Shown: in pieces, positions 9,074 to 16,943 of the stretch
Layout of the letters: every line of letters begins with the position of its first letter
Position numbering within the stretch: the stretch's first letter is position 1
Translations under genes and position numbers: made by a program
Origin: Alcanivorax profundi
GTDB taxonomy: Bacteria; Pseudomonadota; Gammaproteobacteria; Pseudomonadales; Alcanivoracaceae
Reading direction: 5' to 3'
DNA length: 64,000 nt
Assembly: GCF_003597125.1 (NCBI RefSeq)
Contig: NZ_QYYA01000005.1
Location: forward strand, 158,781-222,780
The notes under the pieces: generated by a model
What the model saw: the letters and a program-made list of their open reading frames with translations, nothing else
Told to the model about the DNA's origin: nothing
The model's database searches: none

Positions 9074-10000
9074 ATGTCGATGGCTGTAAGAGACGGTTTT
9101 ATCTGGTTGGATGGCGAACTGGTTCCCTGGCAGGAGGCCAAGGTGCATGTGCTGACGCACACCCTGCACTATGGCATGGGCGTGTTCGAAGGGGTGCGAG
9201 CCTATGAAACCGCCACGGGTCCGGCGATTTTCCGCCTGAAGGAGCACACTGACCGCCTGTTCAACAGTGCCCACATCATGAATATGAAGATCCCGTTCAC
9301 CAAGGACGAGGTCAATGCGGCACAGCTGGCGGCGGTGAAATCCAACAACCTGCCCCACGCCTACCTGCGCCCGATGGTGTTTTACGGAAGTGAGGGCATG
9401 GGGCTTCGCGCCCATAATCTGAAGGTCCACCTGATGGTGGCGGCCTGGGAATGGCCGGCTTACATGTCGCCGGAAGCCCTGGAGCTGGGTATCAAGGTGC
9501 GCACCTCCAGCTACACCCGCCACCACGTGAACATCACCATGTGCAAGGCGAAGGCCAACGGCAACTACATCAACTCCATGCTGGCCCTGAACGAAGCACT
9601 GTCCGGCGGCGCCGATGAAGCGCTGCTGCTGGACAACGAAGGCTATGTGGCGGAAGGCTCTGGCGAGAACATTTTCGTCATCAAGGACAAGGTGCTTTAT
9701 ACCCCGGAGCTGACGTCCTGCCTGGATGGTATTACCCGCAAGACCATCATCCAGCTGGCAGAAGAACGCGGGTACACCGTGCGTGAAAAGCGTATTACCC
9801 GTGACGAAATCTACGTGGCGGACGAAGCCTTCTTCACCGGTACGGCTGCCGAAGTGACGCCGATCCGCGAACTGGATGGTCGTATCATCGGCGAAGGCAA
9901 GCGTGGTCCGATCACTGAGCAGTTGCAGGCGGTGTACTTCGATCTGGTGCGCGGCAAACTGGACGACCAGTACGGAGACTGGCTCACTTACGTGGGCTAA
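9074..10000 (+). CDS. ilvE: Branched-chain amino acid aminotransferase IlvE
   Basis: PLP enzyme of fold type IV that transfers the amino group between glutamate and the keto acids of valine, leucine and isoleucine. The 308 residues include the N-terminal DGFIWLDGELVPW, HTLHYGMGVFEGVRAY, the PLP-lysine segment AKANGNYINSM near residue 160, and the phosphate-binding TGTAAEVTPIREL near residue 257. The gene sits between glnE and waaF, with waaF starting 9 bases after its stop, so it may be co-transcribed with the LPS genes. This order is shared with Pseudomonas. Length and motifs are normal. Confidence 0.96.
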   Translation: MSMAVRDGFIWLDGELVPWQEAKVHVLTHTLHYGMGVFEGVRAYETATGPAIFRLKEHTDRLFNSAHIMNMKIPFTKDEVNAAQLAAVKSNNLPHAYLRPMVFYGSEGMGLRAHNLKVHLMVAAWEWPAYMSPEALELGIKVRTSSYTRHHVNITMCKAKANGNYINSMLALNEALSGGADEALLLDNEGYVAEGSGENIFVIKDKVLYTPELTSCLDGITRKTIIQLAEERGYTVREKRITRDEIYVADEAFFTGTAAEVTPIRELDGRIIGEGKRGPITEQLQAVYFDLVRGKLDDQYGDWLTYVG

Positions 10001-10008
10001 ATCCGCGG

Positions 10009-11052
10009 ATGTCTCAGACGCCGTCTGCCATCCTTGTCGTCGGCCCGTCCTGGGTCGGCGACATGGTGATGGCACAAACCCTGTTCTCTGAACTGCGTCG
10101 CCAATACCCTGAGTGTGCCATTGATGTGCTGGCGCCTGCCTGGTGCCGGCCATTGCTGTCGCGCATGCCGGAAGTGCGAGACGCCCTGTCGTTGCCGTTC
10201 GACCATGGTGATCTGAAACTGGGTGAGCGCCATGCGCTGGGTAAGCGTTTGCGCGGCCAGTATCAGCAAGCCTATGTGCTCCCCAATTCCCTCAAGTCGG
10301 CGCTGGTGCCCTGGTCGGCGCGGGTCCCGGTGCGTACCGGTTGGCGCGGCGAAATGCGTTACGGCTTGCTCAACGATGTGCGCAAGCTGGACAAGGACGC
10401 CTACCCGTTGATGGTGCAGCGTTTTGTGGCGCTGGCGTTGCCTGCCGATGCGCCGGTTCCGGGCTTGGAAAGCATCAAGGCGCCGCACTTGAACGTGAGT
10501 GAGGATGCCCGTCGTGAGGCTATGGCCAGCCATGGGCTGAATACTGACAAACCGGTGCTGGGGCTGTGCCCCGGTGCGGAGTTTGGCCCTGCCAAGCGCT
10601 GGCCGGAACATCACTATGCGGCGGTGGCGCAGCACTGGATTGATAACGGTGGTCAGGTGTGGATCTTCGGTTCTGCCAAGGATAAGCCGGTGGCTGAGAC
10701 CATCGTCAATTCCCTGACCGAGGAGAGCCGTGAACGGGCCGCGGTGCTGGCGGGTAATACCTCCCTGGAAGAGGCGGTAGACCTGCTCTCGGCCACAGCC
10801 TCCGTGGTCAGTAATGACTCGGGCCTGATGCACATAGCCGCAGCCCTTAAGCGACCGCTGGTGTCGGTGTACGGATCCACGTCGCCGGGATTTACACCGC
10901 CTTTGGGAGAGCGCGTTGCTGCAGTTCGTCTGGGGCTGGAATGCAGTCCTTGTTTCAAACGTGAGTGCCCATTGGGGCATCTGGATTGTTTGCGCAAATT
11001 GCCTCCTCAACAGGTTGTTGATGCATTAGGGCAGCTGACAGGAGATGAGTAA
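10009..11052 (+). CDS. waaF: ADP-heptose:LPS heptosyltransferase II WaaF
   Basis: Adds the second heptose to the inner core of LPS on the cytoplasmic face of the inner membrane. The 347-residue GT9 protein starts with the heptosyltransferase hallmark VVGPSWVGDMVMAQTLF, has LGLCPGAEFGPAKRWP in the middle, and the ADP-heptose site SNDSGLMHIAAALKRP near residue 275. The cysteine-rich tail (CSPCFKRECPLGHLDC) is also typical. It opens the overlapping LPS series and overlaps the next gene by 8 bases. It is called WaaF rather than WaaC because of the GPSWVGDMVMAQ start and the separate waaC downstream. Confidence 0.94.
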   Translation: MSQTPSAILVVGPSWVGDMVMAQTLFSELRRQYPECAIDVLAPAWCRPLLSRMPEVRDALSLPFDHGDLKLGERHALGKRLRGQYQQAYVLPNSLKSALVPWSARVPVRTGWRGEMRYGLLNDVRKLDKDAYPLMVQRFVALALPADAPVPGLESIKAPHLNVSEDARREAMASHGLNTDKPVLGLCPGAEFGPAKRWPEHHYAAVAQHWIDNGGQVWIFGSAKDKPVAETIVNSLTEESRERAAVLAGNTSLEEAVDLLSATASVVSNDSGLMHIAAALKRPLVSVYGSTSPGFTPPLGERVAAVRLGLECSPCFKRECPLGHLDCLRKLPPQQVVDALGQLTGDE

Positions 11053-11827
11053 TCAAATGGAATTGAATGCCAGTTATGTGCACCCTCACTGGCGGGTGAC
11101 GCTGCAGGATAGCGGGCTCAATGCAATGTCGGACTGGTTGGCGCTGGATCGGACACTGGTTGATGAGCCAAACCGTCGAGGCAAGGGTATCAGTGAGGTA
11201 TTCCAGGCCAACATTACGGGGCCAGATCATCACGAAGTGACGGTGTATATCAAGTATCAGCGCAATTATCAGCGCCGGAGCCTGCTGCATCCGTTGGTGG
11301 GTCAGTCCACGCTGTATCAGGAATACAAGGCGCTGATGCGTTGTTGGCAGGCCGGCGTGCCGGTGGCAGAACCGCTTTTTTTTGCCGCCAGCACGGAAGG
11401 GGAGGATCGACAGGCCATGTTGGTCAGCCTTGATCTCAAGGGCTTTGAGAGCCTTGATCGGATTGATCCGGGGAGTCTCGAGGAGGGGCGCCGCCAGGTC
11501 TTGATTCATGACGTTGCAGCGACTGTGCGCTTGCTGCATGAAAAAGGTCTGGTGCACCAGAATCTCTACCCCAAACACATTTTCACCGCTTGGCACGAAC
11601 AGCAGCAGCGCTATGATGTCCGATTTATCGATATGGAGCGTTGCCGTCCCCACTACCAGCGCTGGCGGCCAAGGTTACGGGATCTGGATACTCTTGCAAG
11701 GCGCGCGAAGCACTTTTCGGCCCTTGACCGGGCGCGGTTTCTTCGCACTTATCTGGGGTCCCCACTGAGTCAGGGTAAGGGCCGTTTTGTGGTGAGCCGC
11801 CTGAGTCGTCATCTCAAGAGTGCCTGA
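11045..11827 (+). CDS. InaA/lipopolysaccharide kinase-like protein, altered catalytic loop
   Basis: A 260-residue protein with the InaA/WaaP kinase-like fold: an N-lobe lysine candidate in VYIKYQRNYQ, an alpha-C region (YQEYKALMRCW), and a C-lobe loop HQNLYPKHIF followed by FIDMERCRPH. The loop position occupied by catalytic Asp in WaaP (HRD) is Asn here (HQN), so it may be a pseudokinase or use another chemistry; the later metal-site Asp is kept. It sits between waaF and waaC, so an inner-core role is likely but unproven. Start is uncertain: ATG 11045 lies directly against AGGAG, whereas the in-frame ATG at 11057 has more normal spacing. Confidence 0.8.
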   Translation: MSNQMELNASYVHPHWRVTLQDSGLNAMSDWLALDRTLVDEPNRRGKGISEVFQANITGPDHHEVTVYIKYQRNYQRRSLLHPLVGQSTLYQEYKALMRCWQAGVPVAEPLFFAASTEGEDRQAMLVSLDLKGFESLDRIDPGSLEEGRRQVLIHDVAATVRLLHEKGLVHQNLYPKHIFTAWHEQQQRYDVRFIDMERCRPHYQRWRPRLRDLDTLARRAKHFSALDRARFLRTYLGSPLSQGKGRFVVSRLSRHLKSA

Positions 11828-11830
11828 TTA

Positions 11831-12856
11831 ATGCATGTGCTTTTGGTAAAAACTTCCTCGATGGGTGACGTGATCCATACCCTCCCTGCCCTCACTGATG
11901 CCCGGGCTGCGATTCCCGGGCTGCGCGTTGACTGGGTTGTGGAAGAGGCATTTGCCGAGCTTGCTGCGCGACACCCCGCTGTGGCCAACGTTTTCCCCTG
12001 CGCACTGCGTCGCTGGCGCAAGCATCCAATCAAAGCCCGCCGCACAGGCGAATGGGCTGACTTCAAGTCAGCGATGCAAGCGGTTAACTATGATGCGGTC
12101 ATCGATGCTCAGGGGCTGATCAAAAGTGCCTTTGTCACTCGCCTGGCTCGTGGCCCGAAGTTTGGTCTGGACAAGCATTCCGCTCGTGAGGGGCTGTCTG
12201 CAAGAGTGTTGGATCATCCCCTGTCGGTGGTGCGCGGGCAGCACGCCATACAACGTGTGCGCCAGCTGTTTTCGCAGGCGCTAAATTACCCCTTGCCTGA
12301 CTCCGCTCCGGATTATGGATTGCCTCGCGCCCATGTCCCGGCCCCGCTCAGTCAGCCGGGGGAGCTGGTGTTTTGCCATGGCACCACCTGGCCGACCAAG
12401 CATTACCCCGAAGCGTTCTGGCGGCAGCTGCTGGAACTGGCCACGGCAGAGGGCCATCGGGTGCACCTGCCCTGGGGCAATGACGCGGAGAAAGCCCGGG
12501 CCGAGCGCCTCGCTGCGGGGCTGGAGAGGGTGGAGGTGCTGCCGAAAATGGGGCTGGATTCCCTGACCGACAAGCTGCTTGGATGGGATGCCTTCATTGC
12601 TGTCGACACGGGCCTTGCGCACCTCGCTGCAGCCGCCGGCTTGCCCGGGGTCGCACTGTACGGTCCCACCGACCCGGTGCTGACCGGTGTGCAGGGGGTC
12701 CGGGCGTCGTCATTGGCGGCGGACTTCCCCTGTGCCCCCTGTGTGCAGGAGAGTTGCACCTATCGGGGGGAGTTGGGCAAAGGGGTGGAGCCGCCCTGCT
12801 TCAGTACCCTCAAGCCGGAAACCGTTTGGCGGGCGTTGCGGAGGCAGAGCCCGTGA
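11831..12856 (+). CDS. waaC: LPS heptosyltransferase I WaaC
   Basis: Transfers the first L-glycero-D-manno-heptose from ADP-heptose to Kdo2-lipid A. The 341-residue GT9 enzyme begins MHVLLVKTSSMGDVIHTLPA, the characteristic WaaC start, has FCHGTTWPTKHYPE mid-protein, and the nucleotide-sugar motif VDTGLAHLAAAAGLPG near residue 258 before GPTDP. The gene starts 3 bases after the InaA-like gene and its TGA overlaps the GTG of waaG. Intact and of normal length. Confidence 0.95.
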   Translation: MHVLLVKTSSMGDVIHTLPALTDARAAIPGLRVDWVVEEAFAELAARHPAVANVFPCALRRWRKHPIKARRTGEWADFKSAMQAVNYDAVIDAQGLIKSAFVTRLARGPKFGLDKHSAREGLSARVLDHPLSVVRGQHAIQRVRQLFSQALNYPLPDSAPDYGLPRAHVPAPLSQPGELVFCHGTTWPTKHYPEAFWRQLLELATAEGHRVHLPWGNDAEKARAERLAAGLERVEVLPKMGLDSLTDKLLGWDAFIAVDTGLAHLAAAAGLPGVALYGPTDPVLTGVQGVRASSLAADFPCAPCVQESCTYRGELGKGVEPPCFSTLKPETVWRALRRQSP

Positions 12857-13944
12857 AGTGCGTGATGGTGCTTTACCACTATTTCCCCTGGGGCGGGCTG
12901 CAACGGGACTTTGCCCGTATCGCCCGTGAGGCCGTTGCCCGTGGACATCAGGTCCAGGCGCTGGTGAGCGAATGGCAGGGCGAGCCCCTGCAGGGCGTCA
13001 CCATCACAACGGTGCCCGTACGGGGGCAAAGTAACCATGCACGGATGGCCCGTTTTGCCGCAGGCGTACAGCAGTATCTCGCCGAGACCCCCCATGATCG
13101 GGTGCTGGGCTTCAATCGTTTGCCGGGTCTGGATGTTTATTTCGCTGCGGACAGCTGTTTTGCCGAACACGTGGCAGGCAAACCTGGTGTGGTTCGCTGG
13201 TTGCCCCGTTATGCCACCTACCTGAAACTGGAGCATCAGGTGGTCGCAGAGTCGGGGCCGCGGCTGTTGTTTCTGAACGAACACCAGCGAGATCAGTACC
13301 GGGCGCATTATGCCTTGCCGGAAAGTCGCTACCAGGTATTGCCGCCGGGCGTGGAAGCGGATCGTCGTCGCCCGGCTAATCATGCGGCGTTGCGCGAACA
13401 GATTCGCACGGAACTGGGGGTCGGTTCGGGGGTGCCTTTGCTGTTGTTTTTGGGCTCCGGGTTCAAGGTCAAGGGACTCGACCGCGCGCTGGCGGCTTTC
13501 GCAACGTTGCCGTCGCAGGCGCATTTGATGATTGTTGGCAATGACGAGGCCGCACCTTACCTGCGTGATCTGCAGGTGGCCACCCGTGAGCGAATTCATG
13601 TACTGGGTCCCCGTGATGACGTGCCCGCGCTGATGCAAGGGGCGGATCTGTTGCTGCATCCGGCCTATCGGGAGTCGGCGGGTATGGTGTTGCTGGAGGC
13701 AACGGTGGCTGGGTTACCGGTGTTGACCACCGATACCTGTGGTTATGCCCGCTATGTGCAGGAGGCAGGGTCTGGAGAGGTGATTGCCACGCCGTTCAAG
13801 CAGACCGCATTGAATGCGATGCTGCAGACCATGGTCGAACGTGTGCCGGGTGAATGGCAGGCAAATGCGTTGCGTTATGCCGAGTCTCCGCTGTTATATC
13901 AGCTTGCTCAGAATGTAGTGGATGCGGTGGAGGCCGGGCGATGA
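12853..13944 (+). CDS. waaG: LPS core glycosyltransferase I WaaG
   Basis: GT4 retaining glycosyltransferase predicted to add the first outer-core hexose to heptose II. The 363-residue product starts VKCVMVLYHYFPWGGLQRDF, carries LGSGFKVKGLDRALAAF at the start of the C-terminal Rossmann half, and ends with the donor-site EX7E motif in ESAGMVLLEATVAGLP. I chose the GTG at 12853, which overlaps the waaC stop as GTGA; the open frame extends much further upstream inside waaC but that part is not homologous. Which hexose is transferred is inferred only from the family. Confidence 0.93.
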   Translation: MKCVMVLYHYFPWGGLQRDFARIAREAVARGHQVQALVSEWQGEPLQGVTITTVPVRGQSNHARMARFAAGVQQYLAETPHDRVLGFNRLPGLDVYFAADSCFAEHVAGKPGVVRWLPRYATYLKLEHQVVAESGPRLLFLNEHQRDQYRAHYALPESRYQVLPPGVEADRRRPANHAALREQIRTELGVGSGVPLLLFLGSGFKVKGLDRALAAFATLPSQAHLMIVGNDEAAPYLRDLQVATRERIHVLGPRDDVPALMQGADLLLHPAYRESAGMVLLEATVAGLPVLTTDTCGYARYVQEAGSGEVIATPFKQTALNAMLQTMVERVPGEWQANALRYAESPLLYQLAQNVVDAVEAGR

Positions 13945-14786
13945 AACTGTTCCTTCGCGATGATATGTCGACCCTGTGGGGCGAACGCGATCCCTTCGCA
14001 CAGGCCGCCGCCCAGCAGGGTGAGATTTTCCGTGCCCGGGAAGGCCGGCGTACGCTACGATTTGAGGGGAATGGACGCAGTTACTTTCTCAAGTATCACG
14101 CGGGTATCGGCTGGAAAGAAATCTTCAAGAATCTGACCCAGGGAAAGCTGCCGGTGCTTGGGGCCATGGATGAAGTCAGGGCGATCGAAGCGGTAAGAAA
14201 TGCCGGGCTGGACACCATGACGGTGGCGGCCTTCGGCAGCCGTGGCGTTAATCCGGCCGGGGTCGAATCCTTTATCGTTACCGATGATCTGAGCGGCACC
14301 CTGAGCCTGGAAGACGTCGGCGAAGAATGGGTGTCGAGTGGGCACACTCCTGTGCTGTTCAAACGCGCCTTGATTTTGCGGGTCGCACAGATCGCTCGCG
14401 ATATGCATCGCGCCGGGATCAATCACCGGGATTTCTATCTGGCGCATTTCTTGATGTCGGAACAGGATGTGCGACGGGAAAACAGCGATGCACCCCTGTT
14501 CCTGATTGATTTGCACCGTTCCCAGGTGCGCCGGTCGGTGCCTCGTCGCTGGCAGGTGAAAGACCTGGGAGGGCTGTATTTCTCGACGGCTCGCTTTGGC
14601 ATGACACGCCGTGATCTGCTGAGGTTCATCCGAGCCTATAGCGGCAAGCCATTGCGTGAGGCTCTGTCTGATGCGGGCCTTTGGCAGTCTGCCCGTCGCG
14701 AGGCAGAAAAAATCTATCGCCGTTATTTCGAAGTTGAGCCGCAATTACCGCTGCAGTTCAACGAACATCCAGGCAAGGATATCTGA
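13941..14786 (+). CDS. waaP: LPS core heptose(I) kinase WaaP
   Basis: Phosphorylates heptose I of the inner core, a modification essential for outer-membrane integrity in Pseudomonas-like bacteria. The 281-residue protein shows the WaaP kinase fold: YFLKYH (ATP-site Lys), GVESFIVTDDL hinge, catalytic loop INHRDFYLAHFL with intact Asp near residue 160, and LIDLHRSQVRR. The ATG at 13941 overlaps the waaG TGA (ATGA), and its own stop overlaps the next ATG (TGATG). The tight overlaps imply translational coupling. Confidence 0.95.
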   Translation: MKLFLRDDMSTLWGERDPFAQAAAQQGEIFRAREGRRTLRFEGNGRSYFLKYHAGIGWKEIFKNLTQGKLPVLGAMDEVRAIEAVRNAGLDTMTVAAFGSRGVNPAGVESFIVTDDLSGTLSLEDVGEEWVSSGHTPVLFKRALILRVAQIARDMHRAGINHRDFYLAHFLMSEQDVRRENSDAPLFLIDLHRSQVRRSVPRRWQVKDLGGLYFSTARFGMTRRDLLRFIRAYSGKPLREALSDAGLWQSARREAEKIYRRYFEVEPQLPLQFNEHPGKDI

Positions 14787-16147
14787 TGGCATTGCTTCAG
14801 TATCTACAGCATGGCATTGATGAGAAGGACCTGCCGCAGACGGCTGCAGGTTTAACGATCACAGCTGTATTGCGTTGGTTGCCTGGAAGCCGCTTGGTGG
14901 TTGATGGTTACTGGAATGGGCAGCCTGTCGTTGCCAAGCTGTTTTGTCCCGGAAGCAAGGGGAAGCGCGCACAGCGAAAAGAGGTTCGGGGTCTGCAGGC
15001 AATTGCCAAATGCAACGTCCATTGTCCAGCGATTAAGGACGTACTGACCCTGGATGAGGGCATCCATTTGCTGGTGATGGAAAAACTGGAAGGGGAAACT
15101 GCCCTCCGCTATTGCCTGCAAGGTTCCAGAGCCCAGAGGCGCTCGCGCATTCACCGTCTGGCCTGCTGGGTGCGGGAAGTACAGCAGAAGGGCGTTGTTC
15201 AGACCGATATCCATCCGGGCAATTTTTTCTTTACTGCCGGTGGCTGGGCGCTGCTGGATGCAGCAGAGTGCCGCTTTGGTTCGCCGACACCAGTGCGTGC
15301 AAAAGCCAACCTGGCCGCCTTGTTGGCACAGTTTCCGCCGCTGGATCTTCCGGATGTGAGGGATTGCTTTGCTGAGCTTGGGGAGTATCAGGGTGCCTTG
15401 CGCGTTGCCAGGCGCCGGCGCTACCAGATGATCCTGAAGAAAGCCTTGCGCCCATGCACTGAATTTGCGGCGTTCAGGCAGGGCGATGTTCGCGGTATGT
15501 GCCGTAGAGAACTGCTGCCTCAGGTGGAAGCGCTTCTTGCTCGAGGGTTGGATGATGTGATGCAAACCACGGACAGTCTCAAACTCGGAGGGGCTTCCAC
15601 CGTAGTACGGGATGGGCAATCCGGTTGGGTTATCAAGCGTTACAACATCAAGTCATTCGTTCACCGGATTAAACGACAATGGGGGGCAACCCGTGCCCAA
15701 AAGGCCTGGCTTGGTGGCGTCTTTCTGCGTGAAGTCGGCGTACAGACCCCTTTGCCGGTGGCCTATTTGGAAGAGCGTCGCCACGGGTTAAGGCATCGAG
15801 CCTGGATTATTAATGCTTATCAATCGGGTAGGGGGCTGGATGAGCTGTCACCTGAGCAAGCGCCACCTGAACCGGTTGTGCTGTCCCTGCAGGATTACTT
15901 CTTGCTGATGGCCCAGCTTGGGTTTCAGCATGGAGATATGAAATCTACGAATATTCTGGTTTGCAATGACAGGATTTCTGTTATCGATCTTGATGCGTTC
16001 AACCCTTTTCCCCGAGATCCTGAAGCAAGTTACCGCAAGGATTACAACCGGTTCATGAGGAATTGGCCAAAAGGGTCAGTGTTACGGACAAGTCTGGAAA
16101 GGGCGATAGCTGAAGCCGGACTGAGTGATCATAACCAAGGTGTTTAG
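14786..16147 (+). CDS. Tandem-domain LPS-type kinase (two kinase folds in one chain)
   Basis: A 453-residue protein that carries two successive kinase-like domains. The first half has VVAKLFCPG (Lys), VVQTDIHPGNFFF (catalytic-loop Asp and Asn) and LLDAAECRFG. The second half, from about residue 260, has GWVIKRYNIK (Lys), QHGDMKSTNILV and VIDLDAFNP. Both halves keep a loop Asp and a metal Asp, so both could be active. Two-domain proteins of this kind also follow waaP in Pseudomonas, where they are thought to modify inner-core sugars; the acceptor here is unknown. ATG 14786 overlaps the waaP stop. Confidence 0.85.
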   Translation: MALLQYLQHGIDEKDLPQTAAGLTITAVLRWLPGSRLVVDGYWNGQPVVAKLFCPGSKGKRAQRKEVRGLQAIAKCNVHCPAIKDVLTLDEGIHLLVMEKLEGETALRYCLQGSRAQRRSRIHRLACWVREVQQKGVVQTDIHPGNFFFTAGGWALLDAAECRFGSPTPVRAKANLAALLAQFPPLDLPDVRDCFAELGEYQGALRVARRRRYQMILKKALRPCTEFAAFRQGDVRGMCRRELLPQVEALLARGLDDVMQTTDSLKLGGASTVVRDGQSGWVIKRYNIKSFVHRIKRQWGATRAQKAWLGGVFLREVGVQTPLPVAYLEERRHGLRHRAWIINAYQSGRGLDELSPEQAPPEPVVLSLQDYFLLMAQLGFQHGDMKSTNILVCNDRISVIDLDAFNPFPRDPEASYRKDYNRFMRNWPKGSVLRTSLERAIAEAGLSDHNQGV

Positions 16148-16150
16148 CCA

Positions 16151-16918
16151 ATGAGTACTGCCATTCGGTTGCACTGGGCTCGTTCAAAGCCAAATTTTGG
16201 TGACTGGCTCTCTCCACAAATCGTTGAATGCGTGTCTGGCCGGCCAGTGAAGTATGCCAAAATAGATCAGTGTGATCTGGTTGCTATCGGCAGCTTGCTG
16301 CAAAGAGTGAAAAATCGTTTCTGGACACGCCCCGTGCATATCTGGGGGGCGGGCTTCATTGAGCAGGGGAAGGGGGTAAAAACCCGACACCATATCCATG
16401 CGGTCCGTGGGCCCGCTTCCTTGGCTCGCCTCGGCAAGACGCGGGAGGGGGTGGCCTTTGGCGATCCCGGATTGCTGGCGGACCGGTTATTGGATGGTAC
16501 GGTCATAGCCAAGCGGCACCGGCTTAGTGTTATTGCTCATTACAAGGATAAAACGTCAGAAGGGCTGAAACGATTTTGCCAATCTAACCCGGACGTCAAT
16601 GTCATTGACGTGTTTTCTGATACGAATACCGTGCTGCGAGAAATAGCGGCATCCCATTGTGTGGTGTCTTCTGCGATGCATGGGCTCATCGCTTCTGATG
16701 CGATGGGTGTGCCTAACTGCCGGGTAGTGTTTAGCGGAGACTTGAGGGGTGGGGAGTTCAAGTTTGATGATTACTATAAAGGAACAGGGTTTCAGCCATT
16801 TCTCTGTCAGCCGGAGAGCTTTGACAAGACGCAGTATGAAACTTTGCTCAATCATTACCGCCGGCCTGGGCTGCCCGGGGTAAAAGCCGCGCTTGAAGCC
16901 GCGTTTCCGGACATGTAG
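16151..16918 (+). CDS. Polysaccharide pyruvyltransferase-family protein
   Basis: A 255-residue protein resembling the polysaccharide pyruvyl transferase family (PF04230), which puts ketal pyruvate on sugars from PEP; some members do other sugar chemistry. It starts with LHWARSKPNFGDWLSP, typical of the ExoV-like branch, has HIWGAGFIEQG, AVRGPASLARLG and FGDPGLLAD in the middle, and VVSSAMHGLIASDAMGVPN near residue 172, the conserved SxxHGLI segment. It starts 3 bases after the tandem kinase gene. No signal or membrane segment is visible. Acceptor unknown; possibly a core or O-antigen sugar. Confidence 0.75.
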   Translation: MSTAIRLHWARSKPNFGDWLSPQIVECVSGRPVKYAKIDQCDLVAIGSLLQRVKNRFWTRPVHIWGAGFIEQGKGVKTRHHIHAVRGPASLARLGKTREGVAFGDPGLLADRLLDGTVIAKRHRLSVIAHYKDKTSEGLKRFCQSNPDVNVIDVFSDTNTVLREIAASHCVVSSAMHGLIASDAMGVPNCRVVFSGDLRGGEFKFDDYYKGTGFQPFLCQPESFDKTQYETLLNHYRRPGLPGVKAALEAAFPDM

Positions 16919-16943
16919 ATCATGGCGAATACAGGGGAAAGGG

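Noticed and set aside
12583..12852. Extended N-terminus for WaaG
   Set aside because: The extra 90 codons overlap waaC out of frame; the GTG overlapping the waaC stop gives the normal WaaG length and start.
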